A stretch of DNA of 64,000 bases from Flavobacterium lacustre (GTDB lineage: Bacteria; Bacteroidota; Bacteroidia; Flavobacteriales; Flavobacteriaceae), in contig NZ_CP114882.2 in NCBI RefSeq assembly GCF_027474525.2, forward strand, positions 558,001 through 622,000. The letters are read 5' to 3'. Below, piece after piece: positions 55,251-64,000 of this stretch; within the stretch, counting starts at the first letter, position 1; the number at the start of each line of letters is the position of its first letter. Under the pieces are notes generated by a model, which ran no database searches, was not told the DNA's origin, and saw nothing but the letters and a program-made list of their open reading frames with translations. Position numbers and translations under genes: made by a program.

Positions 55251-55435
55251 TATGCCTATATATAGTTAAAAAGAAAATTATTTATAAGTATTAACCAGCG
55301 TCAAAACATATTGTAAAGAGAAAATCCAATACAAAAATCTACGTTTAAATATCATATTCTTTAAAACTACATTCTAAATAATAAAATAAAAACTTTCTTC
55401 AATTTTACAATTAACAACAGTAAAACAATAAAAAA

Positions 55436-55485
55436 AGTCAAAATCTAACAGAAGAACGTTCTTGTAAAATTAACTCATTTTGACT
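55436..55485. repeat. Nested palindromes in the infB-SPOR spacer
   Basis: An exact 9-bp inverted repeat AGTCAAAAT / ATTTTGACT (55436-55444 and 55477-55485) encloses a perfect 12-bp palindrome, AAGAACGTTCTT (55452-55463). On the minus strand the element ends in a T7 run like a second terminator, 78 nt beyond the infB terminator. The rest of 55251-55562 shows no gene, RNA or clear promoter. Confidence 0.4.
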
Positions 55486-55562
55486 ATCTTAAACATCCAA
55501 ATAAAAGCTAACACAAGCAGATATGAATTTCCACATTCATACTTTAAATCTAAAATTTAAGC

Positions 55563-55594
55563 AAAAAAAATCCCGACGAATCGGGATTTTTTTT
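55563..55594 (-). terminator. Terminator of the rimP-nusA-infB operon
   Basis: Arms at 55563-55576 and 55581-55594 form a 14-bp stem (core ATCCCGA/TCGGGAT) with loop CGAA on the plus strand, flanked by A8/T8. It lies 14 nt past the infB stop. Confidence 0.92.
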
Positions 55595-55608
55595 AAAATA
55601 TTGAAATT

Positions 55609-58458
55609 CTATTTCAATTTCTTTTTGATAGCAACTTCATGATAAGCTTCAATAACATCTCTCTCTTCAATATCATTATAGTTTTTGATTTGAATTCCAC
55701 AATCGTATCCTTTTGCCACTTCTTTCACATCATCTTTGAAACGTTTAAGTGCTAAAAGTTCTCCTGTAAATACAACAACACCTTCTCTAATGATTCTGAT
55801 TTTAGAGTTTCTTGCAATTTTACCATCCATAACCATACAACCTGCAATAGAACCAACTTTAGAGATTTTGAATATCTCTCTAATTTCAGCTGTACCAAGT
55901 ATTTCTTCTTTCATTTCTGGCGCTAACATTCCTTCCATCGCATCTTTCAAGTCATCGATAGCAGCATAGATAATAGAATAGTAACGGATATCAATTTCTT
56001 CTTTATCTGCTAACTGTCTTGCATTTCCAGCAGGACGAACATTAAATCCGATAATAATCGCATCTGAAGCAGAAGCTAACATAACGTCAGTCTCTGTAAT
56101 CGCTCCAACTCCTTTATGAATAATATTAATTTGAATTTCTTCAGTAGATAATTTAGAGAATGAATCTGATAAAGCTTCAACTGATCCATCAACGTCACCT
56201 TTAAGAATCACATTTAATTCTTTAAATTGACCTAAAGCAATTCTACGACCAATTTCATCTAATGTAATATGTCTTTGTGTTCGAACAGATTGTTCACGCA
56301 TTAATTGAGAACGTTTTGAAGCAATTTGTTTTGCTTCTTTTTCATCTTCAAAAATATTGAATTTATCACCCGCAGTCGCCGCACCGTCAAGTCCTAAAAC
56401 TGATACTGGAGTAGATGGACCTGCAACGGTAACAATATTTCCTCTTTCATCATGCATGGCCTTAATTTTACCATGATGTTTTCCAGCCAACATATAATCA
56501 CCAATTTTTAGTGTTCCATGTTGTACTAATATAGTAGAAACATATCCTTTTCCTTTATCTAAGAATGCCTCAACAACTGTTCCCGAAGCCGCTTTATTAG
56601 GATTTGATTTTAAATCTAAGATTTCAGCCTCCAACAATACTTTCTCTAATAAGTCTTTAACTCCAAGACCTGTTTTTGCAGAAATATCATGCGATTGGAT
56701 TTTTCCACCCCAATCTTCTACAAGTAAATTCATACTTGCTAATCTTTCTTTGATTTTCTCAGGATTGGCATTTGGTTTATCCACCTTATTTATTGCAAAA
56801 ATAATTGGAACACCAGCAGCTTGAGCATGACTAATTGCTTCTTTAGTTTGTGGCATGATATCATCATCCGCAGCAATTACAATAATAGCAATATCGGTAA
56901 CTTGAGCACCACGCGCACGCATCGCAGTAAATGCTTCGTGACCAGGTGTATCTAAGAAAGCGATTTTTTGACCGTTATCCAAAGTTACTCCGTAAGCACC
57001 AATATGTTGTGTAATACCTCCAGACTCACCAGCGATAACATTTTCTTTACGAATATAATCAAGTAAAGATGTTTTACCGTGATCAACGTGTCCCATTACC
57101 GTAACAATAGGAGCTCTGAAAACTAAATCTTCTTCTTTATCTTCTACAACTTGAATAGCTTCTTCAATATCAACTGTAATAAACTCTACTTCATAACCGA
57201 ATTCATCAGCAACAATTGTTAATGTTTCTGCATCTAAACGCTGGTTCATGGTAACCATGATACCAAGTGACATACAAGTTCCTATAACTTTAGTAATTGG
57301 CACATCCATCATGATAGCAATTTCACCTACAGTAACAAATTCCGTAACCTTAATAGTTTTACTTCCTTCATCTAAAGCTCTTTGCTCATCATCTGATTTC
57401 TGACGGTGCGTATCTCTTTTATCTCTTCTGTATTTCGCAGCTTTAGATTTACCACCTTTACCTTGTAATTTTTCTAAAGTCTCACGGATTTGATTTTTAA
57501 CTTCTTCTTCCGTTGGCTCAACTTTAGCCACAATTGCAGGTCTGTTTCCTTTTACGAAACCAGGTCTTGCACTTCGGTTTGCATTAAAACCTCCACCACC
57601 TGTATTAGGTGTAATTTTATTAGGATTTGGCGCTCCAGGAACTCCAGGAGTTGCAGGTGGACGTGGCGCTCCTGGTTTTGGAGCAATCCTTTTGCGTTTA
57701 TTTTTATTAGCATTATTAGCTCCAGCAGCTCCTGGCGCACCCGGCTTGTTTGGAGTAATTTTAGGCTCTTCTTTTTTCTTTTTTGGTTTGTTGAATTGAG
57801 ATAAATCAATCACTTGACCCGTAAGAGTCGTTCCTGACAATTTTTGATACTGAGTTGTTATTGTTTCATCAATAGGAGCTTCTTCCGGTTTTTCAATTGG
57901 TTTTGCTTCAGGAGCAACTTCTTTCTTAACCTCTTTTATACCAGGAATTGGCTTTACTTCTTTCTTAACAGAAACAACAGATTTTTCTGGAGATAATTCT
58001 TTAGCAACAGGTTCCTCCGGTTGAATAATAGCTTTAGGCTGTTCAATTTTCTCGGCAACAATTGGAGCTGCAGGTGCTATCGTAGTTTTCTTAGGATTAA
58101 GATCAATTTTACCAACTTGAACAGGTCCAGTTACAACAGCTCTGGCCTTGATAACTTCTTGTTGTTTTAAACGTTCTTCATCTTGCTTACGTTTGTCTTC
58201 AATTTCTTTCTCTCGTTCGACACGTAACGCTTCTTTTTCCTTCCTTTTCTCTTCCCCTACCTCTTTCGAAGCCTCTTTATTCCCCTTGTCGCCCGCGAAT
58301 TGACTTTGCAGGATATTAAATTCCTGATCAGAAATTTTTGTGTTTGGATTTGCATCAATAACAATTCCCTTATCTTTTAGATAATCCACAGCTCTTTCTA
58401 ACGAAATATTTAATTCCCTTAAAACCTTGTTTATTCTAATTACTCTCTCTTCAGACAT
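55609..58458 (-). CDS. infB: Translation initiation factor IF-2
   Basis: The GTPase that brings initiator tRNA to the ribosome. The 949-residue protein has an N-terminal IF2 domain and a long charged, Pro/Ala/Gly-rich linker (about residues 60-330). The GTPase core follows, with G1 [10 protein letters not shown]3 DTPGHEAF and G4 NKVD, then domains II-IV ending [22 protein letters not shown] (in parts). It is last in the rimP-nusA-infB operon, 95 nt after nusA. Confidence 0.98.
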   Translation of the reverse strand: MSEERVIRINKVLRELNISLERAVDYLKDKGIVIDANPNTKISDQEFNILQSQFAGDKGNKEASKEVGEEKRKEKEALRVEREKEIEDKRKQDEERLKQQEVIKARAVVTGPVQVGKIDLNPKKTTIAPAAPIVAEKIEQPKAIIQPEEPVAKELSPEKSVVSVKKEVKPIPGIKEVKKEVAPEAKPIEKPEEAPIDETITTQYQKLSGTTLTGQVIDLSQFNKPKKKKEEPKITPNKPGAPGAAGANNANKNKRKRIAPKPGAPRPPATPGVPGAPNPNKITPNTGGGGFNANRSARPGFVKGNRPAIVAKVEPTEEEVKNQIRETLEKLQGKGGKSKAAKYRRDKRDTHRQKSDDEQRALDEGSKTIKVTEFVTVGEIAIMMDVPITKVIGTCMSLGIMVTMNQRLDAETLTIVADEFGYEVEFITVDIEEAIQVVEDKEEDLVFRAPIVTVMGHVDHGKTSLLDYIRKENVIAGESGGITQHIGAYGVTLDNGQKIAFLDTPGHEAFTAMRARGAQVTDIAIIVIAADDDIMPQTKEAISHAQAAGVPIIFAINKVDKPNANPEKIKERLASMNLLVEDWGGKIQSHDISAKTGLGVKDLLEKVLLEAEILDLKSNPNKAASGTVVEAFLDKGKGYVSTILVQHGTLKIGDYMLAGKHHGKIKAMHDERGNIVTVAGPSTPVSVLGLDGAATAGDKFNIFEDEKEAKQIASKRSQLMREQSVRTQRHITLDEIGRRIALGQFKELNVILKGDVDGSVEALSDSFSKLSTEEIQINIIHKGVGAITETDVMLASASDAIIIGFNVRPAGNARQLADKEEIDIRYYSIIYAAIDDLKDAMEGMLAPEMKEEILGTAEIREIFKISKVGSIAGCMVMDGKIARNSKIRIIREGVVVFTGELLALKRFKDDVKEVAKGYDCGIQIKNYNDIEERDVIEAYHEVAIKKKLK

Positions 58459-58553
58459 ATAACCTTTTTATTATTACCTTTTTTTGTTGTTTCAAAACCT
58501 AATCCCCATTAAAAAAAGAAATTAAGGTTAAGAATTTAATTTTAAAGAATTGA

Positions 58554-59807
58554 TTAACTATCAAATTCTTCTTTCAATATTCTTATTACATCCAGAATCG
58601 TTTCCTCTTCCAGGTCAGTTCTTCTTACCAAATCCTCTACATCTTGTTTCAAAATACTTTTTGCAGTATCTAAACCAATTTTAGCAAATTCTTCGATAAC
58701 CCATTCTTCAATTTCATCTGAAAATTCTGTTAATTCAACATCATCATCATCTGCAGTTGCTCCAGCCACATCACCTTCGCGAATAACGTCTAATTCATAA
58801 CCCGTTAATTGTCCCGCTAATTTAATATTGTGACCTCCACGACCAATCGCTTTAGAAACTTCTTCTAATTTCAAGAAAACTTCAGCTCTTTTTGTCTCCT
58901 CATTAATTTTGATAGAAGAAACTTTTGCAGGGCTTAATGCTCTTGTAATATACAATTGAATGTTATTTGTATAGTTAATAACATCTATATTTTCGTTTCC
59001 TAATTCACGAACAATTCCATGAATACGAGATCCTTTCATTCCAACACATGCTCCAACAGGATCGATTCTATCATCGTAAGAATCTACAGCTACTTTTGCT
59101 TTTTCACCCGGAATTCTCACCACGTTTTTAACCATAATCAATCCGTCAAAAACTTCAGGAATTTCTTGTTCAAATAATTTTTCTAAAAACTTCTCAGAAG
59201 TTCTAGACATAATAATTTGAGGTTTATTCCCTTTTAATTCAACGCTTTCTATGATTCCACGAACATTATCTCCTTTTCTAAAAAAGTCAGAAGGAATTTG
59301 TTTTTCTTTTGGCAAAACAATTTCATTTCCTTCGTCATCCACTAAAATAACAACTCTAGGACGCACATGGTGTACCTCGGCAGTATAAATATCCCCGATA
59401 ATATCTTTAAATTGTTTGTAAAGATTAGTATTATCGTGTTCGTGAATTTTTGAAATTAAATTTTGACGCAAGGCTAAAATAGCTCTTCTTCCTAAATCTA
59501 TCAATTTTACTTCTTCAGAAACCTCTTCACCAATTTCAAAATCGGCTTCAATTTTTCTAGCTTCAGTTAATGTAATTTCTTCATTTTCAAAATCCAAATC
59601 TTCGTCAGCAACGATTACTCTTCTTCTCCAAATTTCCATATCCCCTTTATCAGGATTTATAATAATATCGAAGTTATCATCTGAACCATATTTCTTTTTC
59701 AATGCATTTCTAAATACATCTTCCAAAATTGCCATAAGCGTTACACGATCAATAAGTTTATCGTCTTTAAACTCTGAGAATGAATCGATTAATGCTAAAT
59801 TTTCCAT
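58554..59807 (-). CDS. nusA: Transcription termination/antitermination factor NusA
   Basis: NusA binds RNA polymerase and nascent RNA and modulates pausing and termination. The 417-residue protein has the N-terminal polymerase-binding domain (about 1-130), an S1 domain (about 134-200), and KH domains with VGACVGMKGSRIHGIVRELGNE and AIGRGGHNIKLAGQLTGY (in parts). It ends with a short acidic tail instead of the two E. coli C-terminal acidic repeats. It lies 13 nt after rimP. Confidence 0.97.
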   Translation of the reverse strand: MENLALIDSFSEFKDDKLIDRVTLMAILEDVFRNALKKKYGSDDNFDIIINPDKGDMEIWRRRVIVADEDLDFENEEITLTEARKIEADFEIGEEVSEEVKLIDLGRRAILALRQNLISKIHEHDNTNLYKQFKDIIGDIYTAEVHHVRPRVVILVDDEGNEIVLPKEKQIPSDFFRKGDNVRGIIESVELKGNKPQIIMSRTSEKFLEKLFEQEIPEVFDGLIMVKNVVRIPGEKAKVAVDSYDDRIDPVGACVGMKGSRIHGIVRELGNENIDVINYTNNIQLYITRALSPAKVSSIKINEETKRAEVFLKLEEVSKAIGRGGHNIKLAGQLTGYELDVIREGDVAGATADDDDVELTEFSDEIEEWVIEEFAKIGLDTAKSILKQDVEDLVRRTDLEEETILDVIRILKEEFDS

Positions 59808-59820
59808 GCGAATTCTTTAA

Positions 59821-60285
59821 TTAAAATGTTACTGTAACAATTGCTTCTTTAATATCTGTATAAGGTATTTGCTGCTCTTTCTGAACCGTTTCTTTCCCTT
59901 TGCCTATTTTTTTAGGTTCTCTCGCTTCCCATGACAAAATTACAAAATCATCATTAGCTTCCACCAATTCTGCCTCAATATTTTCTGTTGCAGTCTTTAC
60001 TATCAATGTTCTACCAATATTTTTTTTGTATTGTCTTGTCATTTTCAAAGGAGAACCAACCCCTACAGAGGCCACTTCTAGAGAAAAATCCTGTTCTTCC
60101 CTGTCTAAATTATTCTCAATTGCCCGACTAACATCAATACAGTCTTGCAAAGCAACACCATTGTCCCCGTCTAAAGTCACAATAACTTTAAAAGCATCCG
60201 TGATAGTCAAGTCAATCAAGAAGATTGTTGGCTTTTCCTGAAGGCATTCCTCCAATAATGTATTTACTTTTTCTTTAAATGTCAT
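59821..60285 (-). CDS. rimP: Ribosome maturation factor RimP
   Basis: Needed for 30S subunit assembly. I start it at the ATG at 60285 ([19 protein letters not shown], 154 residues), which matches the family start. An upstream in-frame ATG at 60321 would begin inside a leader hairpin and add 12 unconserved residues. Family features include [22 protein letters not shown] and [26 protein letters not shown] (in parts). First gene of the operon with nusA and infB. Confidence 0.94.
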   Translation of the reverse strand: MTFKEKVNTLLEECLQEKPTIFLIDLTITDAFKVIVTLDGDNGVALQDCIDVSRAIENNLDREEQDFSLEVASVGVGSPLKMTRQYKKNIGRTLIVKTATENIEAELVEANDDFVILSWEAREPKKIGKGKETVQKEQQIPYTDIKEAIVTVTF

Positions 60286-60293
60286 ATTTTTAT

Positions 60294-60319
60294 AAAAAGA
60301 GGGGACATTTAGTCCCCTC
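60294..60319 (-). promoter_or_regulatory. Terminator-like hairpin in the leader of rimP-nusA-infB
   Basis: Transcribed from the minus strand, GAGGGGAC and GTCCCCTC (60319-60312 and 60306-60299) form an 8-bp GC-rich stem with a 5-nt loop. Five U residues follow directly, and the rimP ATG comes 13 nt after the stem. A promoter box lies just upstream, so the hairpin is in the mRNA leader. It has the form of an intrinsic attenuator. Confidence 0.7.
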
Positions 60320-60347
60320 ATTATCTAGATTTTAATAAATAACGGTG

Positions 60348-60355
60348 CAAATATA
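60348..60355 (-). promoter_or_regulatory. Putative -7 box of the rimP-nusA-infB operon
   Basis: The minus strand reads TATATTTG, a full TAnnTTTG match, followed by CACC. The expected start is near 60344, which gives a leader of about 60 nt that includes the hairpin at 60299-60319. Confidence 0.65.
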
Positions 60356-60402
60356 GTGTTTTTTTACAAATTAAAATAATCGATTGCTGTTAAAATATTT
60401 CT

Positions 60403-60410
60403 TATCTTTA
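60403..60410 (+). promoter_or_regulatory. Possible -7 box of the universal stress protein gene
   Basis: TATCTTTA, one mismatch to TAnnTTTG, with TTG 16 nt upstream (60384-60386) and the ATG 48 nt downstream. Confidence 0.4.
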
Positions 60411-60458
60411 TTGTAAGATTAAAGGAACGGAATTTCCCACAATTAAAAACTTGAAATC

Positions 60459-61289
60459 ATGAAAAGAATCTTAGTCCCCACAGATTTTTCAGCTTATGCC
60501 GAAGACGCTTTAAAAGCTGCAGCCCAAATCGCAAAAAAAAATAATTCCGAGATATTCCTACTTCACATGTTAGAACTACCCCATCAAATGAGCGATGCAG
60601 TTACCGGAGGAAGCAGCATTCCTGAAGTGATGCTTTTTATGGAAAAAGCACAAGAAATGTTTGAAAAAATAAAAGAACGCAGTTACCTAAAAGATATTCC
60701 AATAACTGAAACAGTTCAATTTGAAAAAGCGTTTGACGGAATCATAACCTTCAGCAAAAAAAATAAAATTGATTTAATTGTCATGGGATCTCACGGAACA
60801 TCCGGATTAGAAGAAATGCTTATTGGATCAAACACAGAAAAAATAGTGCGCCATTCCGAAATACCTGTTTTAGTAATCAAAAAAAATAAAGACAACTTCA
60901 AGACAGACTCAATCGTATTTGCATCCGACTTTTCTAAAGAAGCTAAAAAACCTTTTAAAAAGTTAGTAAAATTTGCCGCTATTTTTGATTCGCATCTACA
61001 CTTAGTAATGATTTGCACACCAAACAGTTTCAAAACTACAATCGTAGCTGAAAAAATCATGAAAGACTTTGTGTCTGATTTCGAAATTAAAAAATACAAT
61101 ACCCATATTTACAACGATGCCAATATCGAAAAAGGGATTCTCAATTTCACCAATAGCATAAATGGAGACATAATTACCATGTGCACACACAACAGAACTG
61201 CTTTATCGCATTTTTTCAACGGAAGCATTAGCGAAGATTTAGTAAACCATGCAAACAAGCCAGTTTTAGCTTTTAAAATCCAAAAGTAA
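60459..61289 (+). CDS. Tandem-domain universal stress protein (UspA family)
   Basis: A 276-residue protein of two fused Usp domains. The first (about 1-147) starts MKRILVPTDFSAYAEDALK and keeps the ATP-binding signature GSHGTSGLEEMLIGS. The second (about 150-276) starts SIVFASDFSKEAKKPFKKL and has lost most of that signature. Such proteins act in stress and growth arrest by nucleotide binding. It is divergent from rimP and stands alone before a terminator. Confidence 0.92.
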   Translation: MKRILVPTDFSAYAEDALKAAAQIAKKNNSEIFLLHMLELPHQMSDAVTGGSSIPEVMLFMEKAQEMFEKIKERSYLKDIPITETVQFEKAFDGIITFSKKNKIDLIVMGSHGTSGLEEMLIGSNTEKIVRHSEIPVLVIKKNKDNFKTDSIVFASDFSKEAKKPFKKLVKFAAIFDSHLHLVMICTPNSFKTTIVAEKIMKDFVSDFEIKKYNTHIYNDANIEKGILNFTNSINGDIITMCTHNRTALSHFFNGSISEDLVNHANKPVLAFKIQK

Positions 61290-61326
61290 TCTAGCCTAAA
61301 ATTAAAAGAAAACATATTAAAATAAA

Positions 61327-61354
61327 AAAGCCTCTCAATTTCTTGAGAGGCTTT
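61327..61354. terminator. Bidirectional terminator between the Usp gene and tRNA-Gln
   Basis: A 12-bp stem, arms at 61327-61338 and 61343-61354 (core CCTCTCAA/TTGAGAGG) with loop TTTC. It is A-rich on the left and T-rich on the right, so it can end the Usp transcript rightwards and the tRNA transcript leftwards. Confidence 0.88.
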
Positions 61355-61357
61355 GTG

Positions 61358-61428
61358 TTGGTCTACAAGGACTCGAACCTTGAAAGACTGCACCAAAAAC
61401 AGTTGTGTTACCATTACACCATAGACCA
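61358..61428 (-). tRNA. tRNA-Gln (anticodon UUG)
   Basis: Read on the minus strand, the acceptor arms TGGTCTA and TAGACCA pair over 7 bp. The T arm contains GGTTCGAGTCC. The anticodon arm is ACTGT-TTTTGGT-GCAGT, with UUG at positions 34-36. The 3' CCA is not encoded. Length 71 nt. A consensus promoter lies 20 nt upstream. Confidence 0.95.
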
Positions 61429-61448
61429 GCAGTGCTGTTAAGCGAGTG

Positions 61449-61479
61449 CAAATTTAATACAAAATTTAATTTCTGCAAA
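61449..61479 (-). promoter_or_regulatory. Promoter of tRNA-Gln
   Basis: On the minus strand TTTG (61479-61476), 19 nt, then TAAATTTG (61456-61449): an exact fit to the Bacteroidota promoter consensus. Confidence 0.8.
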
Positions 61480-61666
61480 TATTTAATGGCTTTTTATCAA
61501 AAAAAATTTCATTAATACCAATCCAGATTGAGATAAAATCACAAACAAACTAAGAACCAATCCTTTACCAACTCGTATTTGTTTTTTAGAATTTTTTGTT
61601 AATGCTCGCATCATTACACAAAAAAACATTTTCTTTGTATCTTAAAATAAAACTAAATTTTATTAG

Positions 61667-64000
61667 ATGAATAAGGCGGAATTCAATTTCAATAAATGGA
61701 ATACAATAACGGGTTGGTTTGCATTTGCGGTAGCTTTAATAACATACACCCTGACTGTTGAACCTACAATGAGCTTTTGGGACTGCGGCGAGTACATTGC
61801 AACCGCAGCAAAACTAGAAGTCGGTCACCCACCCGGAGCCCCTTTATTTCAAATGATTGGCGCTTTTTTTGCGATGTTTGCAACTGATGATAAACACATT
61901 GCCTTAATGGTCAATATGACTTCTGTTGTTTCGAGCGCATTCACCATTCTATTTATGTTTTGGTCCTCTTCAATAGTATTAAAAAAACTAATATCTCGAT
62001 TTTCTGAGGAAAATAAAAGTAATGACATAGTAGTATTAGGCAGTTCTTTGGTTGGATCATTAGCCTATACTTTCTCAGATAGTTTTTGGTTTAATGCCGT
62101 AGAAGCCGAAGTTTATGCAATGGCTTCTTTGTTTATTGCCTTACTTTTTTGGTTGGGATTGCGCTGGGAACAAGACATGAATACCCCAAGAGGAGATAAA
62201 TGGCTATTGGTAATTTCATTAGTTATTGGCCTTTCATTTGGAGTTCATTTCATGGCACTATTAACTATTCCGGCGATTGGATTTTTATATTTTTTTAAAA
62301 ATTACAAAGAGGTTACCATCAAAAATTTCATAATTGCAAATGTTGTTGTAGTTGCAATATTGCTATTTATTTTCAAATTGTTACTGCCATTAACCATGGC
62401 TTTCTTTGGTAAAACCGAAGTTTTCATGGTCAATAATTTAGGATTACCTTTCGATTCGGGTTCTATTTTTGTTGCATTACTATTTGTAGCTTTCTTTTAT
62501 TTTGGATTAAAATACACCAAACAAAAAGGACTAATATTCTACAATACAATAATTCTTTGCATTTTGTTTATTTTAATTGGATTCTCAACTTGGATGATGT
62601 TACCCATTAGAGCCAATGCCAATACAGTAATTAATGAAAACAAACCTTCGGATGCTGCAGAAGTATTAGCCTACTATAATAGAGAACAATATGGCGTAAA
62701 CCCATTATTTTACGGAGCTCAATACACAGAAACATTTGCAGGATTAGACAAGAACAACCCTTATCTTGACAAAGCACCCAACTACGAAAGAGATTATAAA
62801 ACAGGTAAATATATAATTACAAATAATTTTAAAAACGCAGAACAAAATACAGATGACAATCAAAAAACTGTTTTGCCAAGAATGTGGAGTACCGAGCACA
62901 TTGAGAATTATATAAATTTTACAAATCCGCCTGAATTCAAGATTAATCCTGATTATGCTTATGAAGATGATTTAGCAAAATACGGAATTGATGCCAGTCA
63001 ACTATCTGAGGAAGATTACAACAAGGCTATCGCACAGTTAAAAAATGAAATCGAAAAAATAGTTACAGAATTCAGACAAGCATATGCTCAAAAACAAATT
63101 GACAATGAAGGTTATGTTTCATTTCTGAAAAGTTACGGAGATTACCTGATCATTGAAAAACCATCAACAGTAGACAATTTCAGATTTATGTTTGAATACC
63201 AATTCGGCTACATGTATTGGAGGTATTTAATGTGGAATTTCGTTGGTCGTCAAAGTGATGTTCAAGGAAAATATGACAATCTGAATGGTAATTGGATAAG
63301 TGGTATTAAGTTTATGGATAATATTCATTTAGGCTCCCAAGACAATCTTCCTTCGGATGTATTGAACAACAAAGGTCGAAATGTTTATTTCTTTTTACCC
63401 TTTATACTTGGTTTAATCGGCTTGATGTACCACGCAAATAAAGATTTAAAAAGTTTTTATGTGCTATTAGCTTTATTCCTTTTTACAGGAATTGCACTAA
63501 AAATATACTTAAACGAAAGACCTTTTGAACCTCGTGAACGAGATTATGCTTTAGTGGGTTCTTTTTATGTATTCGCAATTTGGATAGGCTTTGGCGTTTA
63601 TGCCTTGTACGAAAGTGCCTGCAGCTATTTAACTCCAAAAATTGCGGGACCAATATTGATTGGAGCCAGCTTACTGGCCGCTCCGGTTTTAATGGCTTCA
63701 CAAAACTGGGATGACCATGATCGCTCCGGGAAATACACAGCAGTAGCTATGGCAAAATCTTATCTTAATTCATGCGATCCAAACGCCATTCTATTTACGA
63801 TAGGCGATAATGATACATTCCCGCTTTGGTACGCACAAGAAATTGAAAAAGTAAGAACCGATGTTAAAATCGTAAATACAAGTCTTTTCATGACCGATTG
63901 GTACATTGACCAAATGAAAACCAAAACCTACGAATCAAATCCATTACCTATTTCATTTACCCATGACCAATATGTTGGGGATAAATTAGATTATGTAGCA
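61667..64000 (+). CDS. DUF2723 multispanning membrane protein (3' end outside the window)
   Basis: An open frame of 778 codons from the ATG at 61667 to the right edge. The N-terminus has the DUF2723 hallmark PTMSFWDCGEYIATAAKL followed by GHPPGAPLFQMIGA. Many membrane helices follow over about 500 residues, with a soluble region around residues 330-500. The family is related to TMEM260, an animal protein O-mannosyltransferase with a GT-C fold. A glycosyltransferase role is therefore plausible, perhaps in the O-glycosylation known in Bacteroidota, but it is inferred. The Asp-Cys-Gly-Glu motif would be near the catalytic site by analogy. Confidence 0.85.
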   Translation, partial: MNKAEFNFNKWNTITGWFAFAVALITYTLTVEPTMSFWDCGEYIATAAKLEVGHPPGAPLFQMIGAFFAMFATDDKHIALMVNMTSVVSSAFTILFMFWSSSIVLKKLISRFSEENKSNDIVVLGSSLVGSLAYTFSDSFWFNAVEAEVYAMASLFIALLFWLGLRWEQDMNTPRGDKWLLVISLVIGLSFGVHFMALLTIPAIGFLYFFKNYKEVTIKNFIIANVVVVAILLFIFKLLLPLTMAFFGKTEVFMVNNLGLPFDSGSIFVALLFVAFFYFGLKYTKQKGLIFYNTIILCILFILIGFSTWMMLPIRANANTVINENKPSDAAEVLAYYNREQYGVNPLFYGAQYTETFAGLDKNNPYLDKAPNYERDYKTGKYIITNNFKNAEQNTDDNQKTVLPRMWSTEHIENYINFTNPPEFKINPDYAYEDDLAKYGIDASQLSEEDYNKAIAQLKNEIEKIVTEFRQAYAQKQIDNEGYVSFLKSYGDYLIIEKPSTVDNFRFMFEYQFGYMYWRYLMWNFVGRQSDVQGKYDNLNGNWISGIKFMDNIHLGSQDNLPSDVLNNKGRNVYFFLPFILGLIGLMYHANKDLKSFYVLLALFLFTGIALKIYLNERPFEPRERDYALVGSFYVFAIWIGFGVYALYESACSYLTPKIAGPILIGASLLAAPVLMASQNWDDHDRSGKYTAVAMAKSYLNSCDPNAILFTIGDNDTFPLWYAQEIEKVRTDVKIVNTSLFMTDWYIDQMKTKTYESNPLPISFTHDQYVGDKLDYVA

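Noticed and set aside
57490..57809. Repetitive Gly/Pro/Ala-rich stretch with long open frames on both strands
   Set aside because: This is the low-complexity linker of IF-2, not a separate gene or repeat element.
1..64000. Mobile elements, integrase, CRISPR array, riboswitch
   Set aside because: No transposase, integrase, direct-repeat/spacer series or recognisable riboswitch aptamer was seen anywhere in the window.

Overview
The window looks like a chromosomal segment of a Flavobacterium-type member of the Bacteroidota. The evidence is AT-rich DNA, a gliding/type IX secretion gene (sprA), SusC/SusD pairs, alternative complex III, many lipoprotein signal peptides, and promoters that fit the Bacteroidota pattern (TTTG, about 19 bp, TAnnTTTG) with no obvious Shine-Dalgarno sites. 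No insertion sequence, phage, CRISPR array or rRNA operon was seen.

Layout. 1-9.3 kb (minus strand): the 5' 1907 codons of sprA, then ruvA, a malic enzyme fused to a phosphotransacetylase-like domain, and a CBS-pair protein. 9.3-16.5 kb (minus): a sugar operon with a sucrose-type transporter, a PfkB fructokinase, a GH13_18 sucrose-phosphorylase-type enzyme, a second MFS transporter and a GH37 trehalase. 16.6-25.5 kb (minus): a tight four-gene operon of unknown purpose with two very large FG-GAP/UnbV lipoproteins, a vanadium-haloperoxidase/PAP2 lipoprotein and a membrane-anchored SRPBCC-GyrI fusion. 25.8-30.3 kb (minus): susD and susC. 30.8-32.8 kb (minus): a secreted GH65. 33.0-38.7 kb (plus): a GH32 fructanase lipoprotein, a sugar-porter MFS, a second fructokinase and a secreted GH13. 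38.8-41.1 kb (plus): two paralogous LacI-family regulators. 41.1-43.2 kb (minus): queG, a hairpin-forming repeat and ruvB. 43.3-54.6 kb (minus): one long respiratory operon, actABCDEF-coxBA. 54.8-64 kb: a SPOR protein, rimP-nusA-infB (minus), a universal stress protein, tRNA-Gln and the start of a DUF2723 membrane protein.

The 9.3-41.1 kb block reads as one carbohydrate locus for sucrose-like sugars or fructans. GH32, GH65 and GH13 would cut oligosaccharides outside the cytoplasm, SusCD would import them, and two inner-membrane transporter types would bring in sucrose or hexoses. Sucrose could be split by phosphorolysis to glucose-1-phosphate and fructose, and two fructokinases would feed glycolysis. 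The strongest new observation is regulatory. Three promoter regions 16 kb apart (16.57, 30.39 and 32.91 kb) each carry a pair of LacI-type 14-bp palindromes (CGAAAACGTTTTCG-like), 20-21 bp centre to centre. At three promoters the pair sits 35-36 bp upstream of the -7 box, and at the fourth 56 bp. This fits a regulon run by the two adjacent LacI paralogues, whose recognition and hinge helices look the same, with a geometry that suggests activation as well as or instead of repression. Other points worth follow-up are a terminator-like hairpin in the rimP-nusA-infB leader, a bacterial trehalase with the EF-hand-like loop of fungal neutral trehalases, the FG-GAP/haloperoxidase operon, and a queG gene whose only canonical start codon lies inside a repeat element.
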